A program made the position numbers and the translations under genes. This document shows positions 20,782 through 27,745 of a stretch of DNA of 28,536 nucleotides, piece by piece (the first letter of the stretch is position 1; the number at the start of each line of letters is the position of its first letter). The notes under the pieces are model-generated. The model was not told where the DNA came from and ran no database searches. It was given only the letters and a program-made list of their open reading frames with translations. Source of the stretch: a virus. The stretch spans positions 1 through 28,536 of the IMG/VR virus record IMGVR_UViG_3300025940_000019; one strand, given 5' to 3'.

Positions 20782-21461
20782 TGGGCCGCTCGAAATACAC
20801 GCAGCCGATCAGCGTGAAGATCACGCAGGCGAACTGGGATCGGGCGAAGCAGTCGAACTCAGGCGCCTGCCTGATCGCCGACGCGATCAAAGAGCAGTAC
20901 CCGCACCTGTCGCGCGTGTCGGTCGACATGGTCACGATCCGCGTCACCGACCAGGCGCGAGGGCTGCGGCTGCTCTACCTCACCCCGCCGCCTGCGCAGC
21001 ACCTGCTGCTGAGTTTCGACCAGGCATGGCCGAAGCCGATCGACGAGATAACCGTGCGCCGTCCCGTGCAGGTGACGCGGATCGTCGCCCAGCGCCCAGG
21101 TAGGAAGGCGGCGAACGAAGTGCGTCGCCGCGATCGCCTCGACGTGCTCGAAGCGAAGATCGCGAAGGGCGACGCGCTGACGCGGAACGAAAAAATCTCG
21201 CTGACGATGCTGCGCAAAGCGCCGCCTGCGCCACCGCGGCCGACGTCGAAGGGCCCGCGCGAAGTGCACCTGGACAGCGACGGCACGCCGACGATCGTCG
21301 GCGGCGAACTTCCGCGCCTGGGCGCGCCGCACCCGAACCTGCTGCGGGGCACGAATCGGCACTACGGCGTGAAACTGGCGCAGCCTGGGCAGGCGTTCGC
21401 CGACGCCGTGAACGCAGAGGTCGTGCGACGGCTCGCGGAGCGCGAAGGCGACGACCAGTGA
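20781..21461 (+). CDS. Conserved-type early protein, 226 residues
   Basis: ATG 20781 shares a base with the preceding stop (TGATG). The start ISVKITQANWDRAKQSNSGA, followed by CLIADAIKEQYP and VSVDMVTIRVTD, then LYLTPPPAQHLLLSFDQAW, matches a pattern I know from many actinophage early regions. The function has not been assigned as far as I recall. The C-terminal half is basic and Pro-rich. It stands between the SSB-like protein and the zinc proteins, so a replication role is plausible. Confidence 0.65.
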   Translation: MGRSKYTQPISVKITQANWDRAKQSNSGACLIADAIKEQYPHLSRVSVDMVTIRVTDQARGLRLLYLTPPPAQHLLLSFDQAWPKPIDEITVRRPVQVTRIVAQRPGRKAANEVRRRDRLDVLEAKIAKGDALTRNEKISLTMLRKAPPAPPRPTSKGPREVHLDSDGTPTIVGGELPRLGAPHPNLLRGTNRHYGVKLAQPGQAFADAVNAEVVRRLAEREGDDQ

Positions 21462-21715
21462 GCGCGCCGCGTCTGCCGAAGGACTGGGCAGGGCGCGAGG
21501 TCGAGTGCGAGCACTTCAGTTCGTGCGGCAACCTCGTGCGCATCGGCGCCCCTGGCACGATGACGTATACCGACGGCTGGGCCCTGCACCGTACGAAGGG
21601 CGGCACTAACGCGGTCTTCGCGCAGCGATGGATCGACCGTCACTGCTGCTGGGACTGCACGACGAAACTGCGGGCAGGGATCGACCCGCGGCAGTTGACG
21701 CTCTTCGGGCCGTGA
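21458..21715 (+). CDS. Cys-rich 85-residue protein
   Basis: GTG 21458 overlaps the previous stop (GTGA). It has ECEHFSSCG and later RHCCWDCTTK, making a Cys/His set fit for one zinc ion. No basic stretch is dominant. It is one of three consecutive zinc-type genes in the early operon. Function unknown. Confidence 0.55.
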   Translation: MSAPRLPKDWAGREVECEHFSSCGNLVRIGAPGTMTYTDGWALHRTKGGTNAVFAQRWIDRHCCWDCTTKLRAGIDPRQLTLFGP

Positions 21716-21891
21716 CGGGCTGGTGCCGCGTCTGCGGGCTCGAATACGCCTGCTATCGCGACTGGCTGCTGCATCGCTACGAGCACGAGCACGACCGCCC
21801 TGCGTCGCCGTCGTGGAACGATCGTGTCGCCCTGCTGCCGCGTCCGCCCCGCGGTCGCAGGGCGACACCTGAACACGACGACGCGGCGTGA
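21712..21891 (+). CDS. 59-residue protein with a classical C2H2 zinc finger
   Basis: I chose GTG 21712 (GTGA overlap with the previous stop). Residues 5-25 read CRVCGLEYACYRDWLLH and on to a second His: C5-x2-C8-x12-H21-x3-H25. Tyr12 sits in the usual aromatic place and Trp18 in the leucine place. This is exactly the spacing of a TFIIIA-type C2H2 finger, rare in bacteria. A basic, Pro-rich tail (LLPRPPRGRRATPEHDD) follows. It probably binds DNA or a partner protein; target unknown. Confidence 0.6.
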   Translation: MTGWCRVCGLEYACYRDWLLHRYEHEHDRPASPSWNDRVALLPRPPRGRRATPEHDDAA

Positions 21892-22286
21892 CGGTTGCGG
21901 TCTGCTTCGCGCGCCCTGATCACGGGCCTGGCTTCGCGCTGCTGCACTGCGGCGACTGCGGCTACACGTGGGTCGATCGTGTCGACCTGGGAATCGCTCG
22001 CACGGTCTTCGGCGCACGAGTGCCGCCCTGCCCGCCCTGCGCCGACGAGGCGGCGCTACAGGGGCGCCTGACGGCACTGTGGCGCCCTGAAGACGACATG
22101 CCGTCGGGCTGGCTGGTCTGCCCGCAGTGCGGGCTCTACCTGAAGGCGCACGACCGCGCTGCCGACGATCCCGTGCACGGCTCGTGCTGCGGCGTGCACG
22201 GGCCCGACCGAAGGTGCAACGGGCGCCTGCTCGAAGTCAGTCGAGGCGAAATGGAACGCGAATGGTCACGAAGCGCGAAGCGGTAG
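21888..22286 (+). CDS. 132-residue double zinc-ribbon protein
   Basis: GTG 21888 overlaps the previous stop. Two Cys sets are clear: HCGDCGYTW with PPCPPCADE (first ribbon, about 20-53) and LVCPQCGLYLKAH with SCCGVHGPDRRC (second, about 76-112). The fold probably binds nucleic acid. The start of the ATPase gene lies 25 bases inside its 3' end, so expression of the two is linked. No catalytic motif. Confidence 0.6.
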   Translation: MTVAVCFARPDHGPGFALLHCGDCGYTWVDRVDLGIARTVFGARVPPCPPCADEAALQGRLTALWRPEDDMPSGWLVCPQCGLYLKAHDRAADDPVHGSCCGVHGPDRRCNGRLLEVSRGEMEREWSRSAKR

Positions 22287-23503
22287 AGCAGTGGCACGCC
22301 GACCAGGAACGGCGCAACGGCAGCCCTGACGCAGGAAGCGACCGTGGGCTGATGCTCGTGCAGGGCGACGAGGTCGCGACGAGGCGTGTCGCCTGGCTAT
22401 GGCGAGGGCGCGTACCGCTACGCGGGCTCACCATCGCGGCAGGGCCCGAAAAGTTGGGCAAGTCGACGGCGCTGATCTGGCTCGCCGCGCGCACGACGCG
22501 CGGCGAACTGCCGGGCGACTTCGAGGGCCGACCGATGACGGTCGCCTACGTGTCGGGCGAAGACGACGCCGAAAGCGTGCTGGTGCCGCGGATGGTGGCG
22601 GCAGGCGCCGACCTGCAGCGCGTGCTCGTGATGAATCCCGACCCAGACGCCGAACTCTTCGCCGTCGAGCACCTGACGACGATCGTCGACCTGGGGCTCG
22701 TCGTGCTCGACCCGCTGAGCATGTACCTCGACGTGCCCGCCATGAACGAACACGGCGAAGGCGTCACGCGCAACGCGCTGCGCCCTTTCGTGCGCCTGGC
22801 GCAGCAGCGAGGGCTCGCCGTGACGGGCGTGCGGCACCTGAACAAGGGCTGGGCGGGCGGCTCGCCCTTCGACGCGATCATGGGTAGTCGAGCGTTCAGC
22901 GCGGCGGCGAGGTCGATCCTGCTCTTCACGAAAGACGTCGAGCGTCCCGAACTCGAAGGCGGCGGGCTGATCTTCGCCCGTGGCAACCTCGCCGCAGCCG
23001 CCCCTGCCCAGCGGTACGCGCTGCAGATCGTCGACGTCGAGTGCGACGACGGCAGCACGAGCGAAGTACCCCGCTTCGCCCTCGACGAGGGCATCGTCGG
23101 CGTCAGCCTCGAAGCAGCGATGCAGTCAGGCGGCGACTCGACTCAGCACGACGACGCCGTCGCCTTCCTGCTCGACCTGCTGGGCGATGGGCCTGTCGAC
23201 ACGAAGACCGTGCAGCAGCGGGCCCGTGACGCGGGCCTGTCATGGCGCAGGGTCGAGCGCGCTAAGACCGTCGCAGGCGTGAAGGCTGAGCGCGTCGGCG
23301 GGCTGGGTGCTGAAGGTCGCTGGCAGTGGCGGCTCGCTAAGTCCGCAGGTGTGCAGCCCATACCCAGAGATAGTGGTCTTAGCGGAAACGTGGCGGTCTT
23401 AGGTACCCCGCCCTCCCCGCCGATGCCGTGCCGCGACCTCGACTGCCGCCTGACCGCGGACGCGAGCGGCTACTGCTACCGCCACCGCGAAGAGCCGTTC
23501 TAG
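22262..23503 (+). CDS. RepA-like (AAA_25) ATPase/helicase
   Basis: I chose ATG 22262, giving 413 residues; longer openings only shadow the zinc gene. A RecA-type core is clear: Walker A G61PEKLGKST, Walker B VDLGLVVLD150, and the sensor-like RHLNKGWAGG (191-200). The C-terminal part (from about 295) has a winged-helix look (LLDLLGDGPVDTKTVQQRA). The last 25 residues have a zinc knuckle, C390-x4-C395-x9-C405-x2-H408, and end EEPF. RepA/DnaB-type ATPases open or unwind the origin. A CTAAG cluster begins within its 3' third. Confidence 0.82.
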   Translation: MVTKREAVEQWHADQERRNGSPDAGSDRGLMLVQGDEVATRRVAWLWRGRVPLRGLTIAAGPEKLGKSTALIWLAARTTRGELPGDFEGRPMTVAYVSGEDDAESVLVPRMVAAGADLQRVLVMNPDPDAELFAVEHLTTIVDLGLVVLDPLSMYLDVPAMNEHGEGVTRNALRPFVRLAQQRGLAVTGVRHLNKGWAGGSPFDAIMGSRAFSAAARSILLFTKDVERPELEGGGLIFARGNLAAAAPAQRYALQIVDVECDDGSTSEVPRFALDEGIVGVSLEAAMQSGGDSTQHDDAVAFLLDLLGDGPVDTKTVQQRARDAGLSWRRVERAKTVAGVKAERVGGLGAEGRWQWRLAKSAGVQPIPRDSGLSGNVAVLGTPPSPPMPCRDLDCRLTADASGYCYRHREEPF

Positions 23504-23533
23504 GTGCATTGTCCCAGCGTGTACCTAAGACCG
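23394..23533. repeat. 13-bp inverted repeat with 114-base spacer
   Basis: CGGTCTTAGGTAC (23394-23406) is the exact reverse complement of GTACCTAAGACCG (23521-23533). It includes two of the CTAAG units and brackets the stop of the ATPase gene. Confidence 0.8.
23501..23527 (+). terminator. Imperfect hairpin at the ATPase stop, possible terminator
   Basis: TAGGTGCA (23501-23508) pairs with TGTACCTA (23520-23527) at seven of eight positions, loop 11 bases. It begins on the TAG stop of the ATPase gene. It could end the early transcript, or only reflect the repeat structure of the origin candidate. Confidence 0.35.
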
Positions 23534-23801
23534 TTGCACCTGCACCTAAGCCCGCCACCCTAAGAAACACACATCTAGCAGGTACTACTACTAAGACAGC
23601 CATGCTCAGGACACTACGCGTGCGCGCGCGCGAGGCGCCCGACGCTGCAGAAAACGCGTCGAGGTCGAACGCGAAACGCGCGTCGAGGCGCCGCCGCCCG
23701 CTCCCAGTTTTCTTGACCCTCACCCCGCACCCCGCCCTTCGTCGCCGTGACTGTGTGCGCCCAGCCTCGACGCCTGGTCGAGAGTCAGGCATGATTCCCA
23801 C
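23504..23801. other. 298-bp gene-free stretch between early and packaging genes
   Basis: It holds four of the CTAAG copies, the right arm of the inverted repeat, an alternating CG run (around 23618-23632), and TTTTCTTGACC (23709-23718), a good -35-like TTGACC. The -35-like box is followed by CACCCCGC twice (23721-23735), but no TANNNT box at the right distance. Frames here look like shadows. It may combine origin, late promoter and cos site, as it directly precedes HNH and terminase. Confidence 0.5.
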
Positions 23802-24095
23802 GTGCACGAATCGCCGCGCACCGCGCGCAAGCGCAACCGTCACGCCCGCGGCTATGGCGAGCGGCACCAGCGCGAGCGCCGTCGGCTGCTTCGAGGCGAT
23901 CCCGTGTGCGAACTCTGCTTCAGGGCGAAAGCGACGACGCTCGACCACGATCCGCCGCTTTCGACCTTCGCCGATCCGCTGCAGTGGTCAGGGCGGCTGA
24001 TCCCTGCCTGCCAGCCGTGCCAGTCGCGCCAGGGGCAAGCGATCGCGCAGGCACGTCGGCTTCGCCGTGGCCCGAAGGGCACCCGCGTATGGTGA
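23802..24095 (+). CDS. HNH endonuclease (packaging-associated)
   Basis: The product is 97 residues from GTG 23802. A basic N-terminus (RKRNRHARGYGERHQRERRR) precedes the HNH core: C36-x2-C39 in VCELCFRAK, LDHDPP with H49, and C70-x2-C73 in LIPACQPCQSRQ. The last catalytic position, normally His or Asn in C..CN..K, is Gln here, so it is a slightly diverged form. HNH proteins next to large terminases in HK97-type phages help cut at cos. The terminase ATG overlaps its end by seven bases. Confidence 0.82.
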   Translation: MHESPRTARKRNRHARGYGERHQRERRRLLRGDPVCELCFRAKATTLDHDPPLSTFADPLQWSGRLIPACQPCQSRQGQAIAQARRLRRGPKGTRVW

Positions 24096-25486
24096 CGATT
24101 GCGCCGCCCGCGCCGCGTCTGGTGAACGTCGCTAGCGGGCGGCGCACCCGCGGGAACCGTGTCGTCGACCGCATGCGGCAGATCGGCTTCGAGCCGCACG
24201 CCTGGCAAGTGCTGCTCAGCGATCTGTTCCTGCAGGAAGGGTCGAACGGGCGCCTGCACTATCGCAACTGCGGCGCGCTGGTCAGCCGCCAGTCGGGCAA
24301 GACCGCATGGGCGGCGGCACGCGTCGCGCAGCAGTGCCTCGACTACCCGCGCCAGCACGTCGCCTTCACGTCGCAGGATCGCATTAACGCCGTGCGGTCA
24401 TGGCAAGAGCACGTCGACCTGATCGTCGACTCGCCTCTCGGCAGCGAGGTGCAGTGGCTCGTGCGGGGCTCAGGGCGTGAGTGCCTGACGTTCGCGAACG
24501 GTTCCTGGTATCGGCCCGTTACCCCTAACCGCTACGGCGCGCGCGGGCTGTCGCTCGACCTGGCGATCGTCGACGAGGCGCTGACGCACTCGCAGGCGCT
24601 GCTCGCCGCGCTGGGCCCGACGCTCGCCGCGCGCCCTGGCTCGCAGTTCGTCACGATCAGCAACGCGGGCACTGAAGACTCAGTGCTGCTGCAGGCAATG
24701 CGCGAGCAGGCGCTGACGGCGCTCGACGATCCGAACTCGAAGCGGGCCTGGTGCGAGTGGTCTGCCGATCCGACCGTGCCTGGCTTCAGCACGTACGACG
24801 AAGACGTCTGGCACGCGGTCATGCCGACGCTGGGGCAGCCGAACGGCGTCGACCTCGACTTCGTGCGCAGCATGGCGCAGGTCATGGACGAGGTCGACTT
24901 TCGGCGCGAGTTCCTGTGCGTGCCGTCGACGGCGTCCGACGCGATCGTGATACCCGCAGAGGTCTGGCGCGCGCTCTACCGCACTGACGTCGTGATCGGC
25001 GACAGCGTCGCGCTGGGTATCGACATGACGCCTGAACGTGACGCTGCCGCCCTCGTCGCCGCGGGCAAGGTCGGCGACTACATCGCGTGCGAGGTCGTGC
25101 AGTGCGAAGAGTCGACCGACTGGCTGCTGGCCCGAACGGTCGAAGTCGCGCAGCGATGGCAGGCGCCTGTCGTCGTCGACAACGGCGCGAGCGTCGCGTC
25201 GCTCGTGCCGCTGCTCGAAGCCGCCGAAGTCGAGGTGATCCTGACGACGGGCCGTCAGTACGCGAGGGCGTGCGGCTATTTCTACGACCGTGCCCTCGAC
25301 GGGCACCTGACGCACCTAGATCAGTGGCAACTGAACGACGCCGTCGGCGCCGCCGTGAAGCGACCACTGGGCGACGCCTGGGCGTGGAATCGCCGCGGCG
25401 GCGTGAACCTGACCCCGCTCGTCGCCGCGACCCTGGCTGCCTGGGTCGCTGGGACGCGTCCGATGCTTACCCCGCAGGTGCACTGA
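24089..25486 (+). CDS. Terminase large subunit
   Basis: The product is 465 residues; I chose ATG 24089, seven bases inside the HNH gene's end. It is the packaging motor and nuclease. The ATPase part shows S66RQSGKT (Walker A) and LDLAIVDEA with D162-E163 (Walker B). The RNase H-like nuclease part shows three acidic residues in order: D312 in LGIDMTPERDAA, D364 in VVVDNG and D429 in GDAWAWNRRGG. Length and domain order match phage terminases. No small terminase is recognised nearby. The portal ATG shares a base with its stop (TGATG). Confidence 0.92.
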   Translation: MVTIAPPAPRLVNVASGRRTRGNRVVDRMRQIGFEPHAWQVLLSDLFLQEGSNGRLHYRNCGALVSRQSGKTAWAAARVAQQCLDYPRQHVAFTSQDRINAVRSWQEHVDLIVDSPLGSEVQWLVRGSGRECLTFANGSWYRPVTPNRYGARGLSLDLAIVDEALTHSQALLAALGPTLAARPGSQFVTISNAGTEDSVLLQAMREQALTALDDPNSKRAWCEWSADPTVPGFSTYDEDVWHAVMPTLGQPNGVDLDFVRSMAQVMDEVDFRREFLCVPSTASDAIVIPAEVWRALYRTDVVIGDSVALGIDMTPERDAAALVAAGKVGDYIACEVVQCEESTDWLLARTVEVAQRWQAPVVVDNGASVASLVPLLEAAEVEVILTTGRQYARACGYFYDRALDGHLTHLDQWQLNDAVGAAVKRPLGDAWAWNRRGGVNLTPLVAATLAAWVAGTRPMLTPQVH

Positions 25487-26772
25487 TGACTGAGTACGAA
25501 ACGCCTTCAGGGCTCGCTGTCGTCGAGCGCGCGCAGACCCCGCCGCCTGACGCTGAGCCGCCCGTGAACGTGCACGGGCATGACTCAGCCCTGCCGCACG
25601 ACGAGCACTCGTACGTCATGTACCCGGCAGTGTCGCCGCCGCTGCAGGCGTCGCGCTGGGACGGCTGGCCCGTCGGCTGGGTGCCGCCGTGGGACAACTG
25701 GTCGAGCGGGCTCGCTCAGCGCGTGTCGACGGTCTTCGCCTGCATCGACCTGAACGCGCGCACGCTCGCCACGATGCCGCCCTACGTGACGCGCGACGGG
25801 CAGACGCTGTCGCCGCCGACCTGGCTGCGCAACCCTGAGCCTGAGATTTACACGGGCTGGGTCGAGTTCCTGAAACTGTGCGTCGCCTCGTACCAGTTGC
25901 GCGGCGAGGTCTTCATATGGGCTACCGCGCACTTCGCTGACGGCTTTCCAGCGCGCTTCGTCGTGCTGAATCCTGACTGGGTAAGCGTCGACTTCGTCGA
26001 CGGGCGGCGTGAGTACGCGATCGGCGGCGAACGGCTCGACACGCGTGACGTGCTGCACGTGCGGTACTCGACATGGCCTGGCGACGCACGAGGGCATGGC
26101 CCGCTCGAAGCGGGCGCGCGGAACCTGCTCAGCGCGGAAGCGATGGAACGGTACGGCGCGAACCTGGCGACACGCGGCGGCGTGCCGTGGGCCGTGCTGA
26201 AGCATCCTGCGAACCTGTCGGCGACGCAGGCGCAGACCTTCCGCGACCGCTGGGTCGCGGGCTCGCAGTCACGCGACGGCGCCCCTGCCGTGCTGTCGGG
26301 CGGGATCGACCTCGAAGTGCTGAGCCTCAGCCCGAAAGACATGGCCCTGCTCGACCTGCGCCAGTTCGACGAAGGGCGAATCTGCGCACTGCTGGGCGTG
26401 CCGCCGTTCCTGGTGGGCCTGCCGTCGGGCGGCGACAGCATGACGTACTCGAACGTGTCGAGCCTCTTCGACTTTCACTGGCGAGCGACGCTGCGCCCGA
26501 TCGCGACGGCGCTCAGCGACGCATTGTCGAACTGGGCCCTGCCGGGCCGAACGGGCGTCGAGTTCAACCGCGACGAGTACGTGCGCCCTGGGCTAGGCGA
26601 ACGCGCGCAGGCGTACTCAGTGCTGCACAACATCGTCGACCCTGTGAGCGGCGCGCGGGCGATCACGGTCGACGAGATTCGAGCCGCCGAACGGCTCGAA
26701 GATTCCGACAACGTCGACAGCGAAGGCGTCGTCGCGCCCGCCGCCGTCGTGCTGTCAGGCGGCGACCACTGA
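25486..26772 (+). CDS. Portal protein, HK97 family
   Basis: The product is 428 residues from ATG 25486. The portal pattern is clear: VSTVFACIDLNARTLATMPP, TGWVEFLKLCVASYQLRGEV, the wing strands (VVLNPDWVSVDFVDG), DTRDVLHVRYSTWPGDARGHGP, and the stem/crown region LDLRQFDEGRICALLGVPPF with YSNVSSLFDFHWRATLRP. Twelve copies normally form the DNA gate at one head vertex. It follows the large terminase and precedes the protease. The C-terminus (SDNVDSEGVVAPAAVV) is flexible. Confidence 0.92.
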   Translation: MTEYETPSGLAVVERAQTPPPDAEPPVNVHGHDSALPHDEHSYVMYPAVSPPLQASRWDGWPVGWVPPWDNWSSGLAQRVSTVFACIDLNARTLATMPPYVTRDGQTLSPPTWLRNPEPEIYTGWVEFLKLCVASYQLRGEVFIWATAHFADGFPARFVVLNPDWVSVDFVDGRREYAIGGERLDTRDVLHVRYSTWPGDARGHGPLEAGARNLLSAEAMERYGANLATRGGVPWAVLKHPANLSATQAQTFRDRWVAGSQSRDGAPAVLSGGIDLEVLSLSPKDMALLDLRQFDEGRICALLGVPPFLVGLPSGGDSMTYSNVSSLFDFHWRATLRPIATALSDALSNWALPGRTGVEFNRDEYVRPGLGERAQAYSVLHNIVDPVSGARAITVDEIRAAERLEDSDNVDSEGVVAPAAVVLSGGDH

Positions 26773-26948
26773 TGAGCGAAGAGCGCGCGATCGCCGAAGT
26801 GCTCGCCGGGTACGAGCCCGCGCGCCCGACGCCTGGCGCCCTCGACGCGATGGCGGCGACGGTCGACGCGATACACGTGCGCGAACTGCGCAGGGCGTGC
26901 GGCTGCCCGAACTGCCGCCTAGCACTCGAAGGGGCACGACATGCCTGA
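26772..26948 (+). CDS. 58-residue Cys-knuckle protein
   Basis: ATG 26772 shares a base with the portal stop (TGATG). The product is helical (MSEERAIAEVLAGYEP, ALDAMAATVDAIHVRELRR) and ends with CGCPNCRLALEG, a C-x-C-x2-C knuckle with little else to complete a zinc site in one chain; a dimer could share one. It is placed between portal and protease. Function unknown. Confidence 0.5.
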   Translation: MSEERAIAEVLAGYEPARPTPGALDAMAATVDAIHVRELRRACGCPNCRLALEGARHA

Positions 26949-27585
26949 CACTCTGCTGCGAGCCTTCGGCGCGAACCTGCGCCTGGCGCCCGACACGTCG
27001 ACGCCTGACGCTCGACTGCTCGAAGGGCGCCTGGTGCCGTACGGCGAAACGGCTGACGTCGTCGACGAAGGGCCCGACGGCGTGCAGCGGTACCGCGAAG
27101 CGTTTCAGGCGGGCGCCTTCAGCCGCCAGGTCGCGGCGGCGACGACGAACGGCGGCGTGGCACGGCGGATCGCCTTCTACGACCAGCACCATGACGGGCT
27201 GGGCAAGGTCGGGCACCTGCTCGCCTTCGACGAGCGACCCGACGGTCTGTACGGCACGATGCGCGTGCTGCCGCGCTACGTCGCCGACGTCGAAACGATG
27301 CTCAGCGACGGCGTCGACGGGCTCAGCGTCGGCTTCGTGCCGCTGAAGACGATGCGCCTCGACGGCGTGCGCGTCCGCACCAGCGCGCATCTTGTGCACG
27401 TCGCGCTCGAAGCACTGGGCGCCTACGAGTCGGCGCGCGTGCTGGCCCTGCGGGCCGCGGCCGACGAGGTCGACGAGGTCGAGCAGGCGGCGCGCGAGCG
27501 CCAGGCGTTCGACGACGAACTCGCTGCCTGGCTGGCTCAGGCTGACCAGCGAAACGAAACACTTCACGAGCGCCTTCGGGCGTGA
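26941..27585 (+). CDS. Prohead protease, HK97 family
   Basis: The product is 214 residues from ATG 26941, overlapping the previous gene by eight bases. It cleaves the capsid N-terminal domain during head maturation. The herpesvirus-assemblin-like active site is visible: H84-D85 in YDQHHDGLGKVG and nucleophile S129 in VDGLSVGFVP. The start (LLEGRLVPYGETADVVD) and FQAGAFSRQ fit the family. A helical C-terminal extension (VDEVEQAARERQAFDDELAA) may interact with the scaffold. It precedes the capsid gene, as expected. Confidence 0.9.
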   Translation: MPDTLLRAFGANLRLAPDTSTPDARLLEGRLVPYGETADVVDEGPDGVQRYREAFQAGAFSRQVAAATTNGGVARRIAFYDQHHDGLGKVGHLLAFDERPDGLYGTMRVLPRYVADVETMLSDGVDGLSVGFVPLKTMRLDGVRVRTSAHLVHVALEALGAYESARVLALRAAADEVDEVEQAARERQAFDDELAAWLAQADQRNETLHERLRA

Positions 27586-27586
27586 C

Positions 27587-27745
27587 ATGATTCGACTGAT
27601 TCCTGAAGCGGCACCCCGCTCGACGCAGGTCGGCACCCCGCCATGTACGGCGGCACCCCGCTCGTCGCAGGTCGGCACCCCGCAGGCAACCCTCACGCGA
27701 AAGGTTCCTGAACGATGCCTGATGCCCTGCTCGAACGGCTGGTGA
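27587..27745 (+). CDS. Possible 52-residue repeat peptide overlapping the capsid start
   Basis: A frame from ATG 27587, one base after the protease stop, reads through the tandem repeat and ends 31 bases inside the capsid gene. It encodes two copies of a 14-residue unit (AAPRSTQVGTPPCT and AAPRSSQVGTPQAT). The 42-base period is a multiple of three, which would suit coding, but there is no ribosome site. It may be a leader that couples capsid translation or simply an open frame through regulatory DNA. Confidence 0.3.
   Translation: MIRLIPEAAPRSTQVGTPPCTAAPRSSQVGTPQATLTRKVPERCLMPCSNGW
27608..27683. repeat. Tandem repeat, 42-bp period, before the capsid gene
   Basis: Two 34-base copies (27608-27641 and 27650-27683) differ at one position and are separated by eight bases. 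Each holds GGCACCCCGC twice, so that decamer occurs at 27610, 27632, 27652 and 27674, at steps of 22, 20 and 22 bases, about two helix turns apart. On the minus strand this puts four GGGG runs at regular spacing. Located 31 bases upstream of the capsid ATG. Confidence 0.85.

Larger units (their letters stand above)
23272..23595. repeat. CTAAG repeat cluster, candidate replication origin
   Basis: CTAAG occurs at 23272, 23337, 23525, 23546, 23560 and 23591, and as CTTAG at 23378 and 23398: eight copies in 324 bp. I noticed only about four elsewhere in the genome (near 1187, 3183, 10991, 11258). Flanks are partly shared (GGTCTTAG twice, CTAAGACCG twice). The cluster straddles the end of the ATPase gene and the start of the gene-free stretch, as iterons of an initiator often do. 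Confidence 0.55.

Noticed and set aside
23713-23741. TTGACC as -35 of a late promoter for the packaging genes
   Set aside because: No TANNNT-type box lies 16-19 bases downstream, so it is mentioned only as part of the gene-free stretch.
23791-24000. ATG 23791 frame overlapping the HNH gene
   Set aside because: It runs out of frame through the HNH motif and has a Ser/Ala/Arg shadow composition; the HNH frame from GTG 23802 has the Cys and His residues.
27608-27683. CRISPR-like array
   Set aside because: Only two 34-base copies with an 8-base gap; there are no spacers of usual length and no cas genes in the genome.
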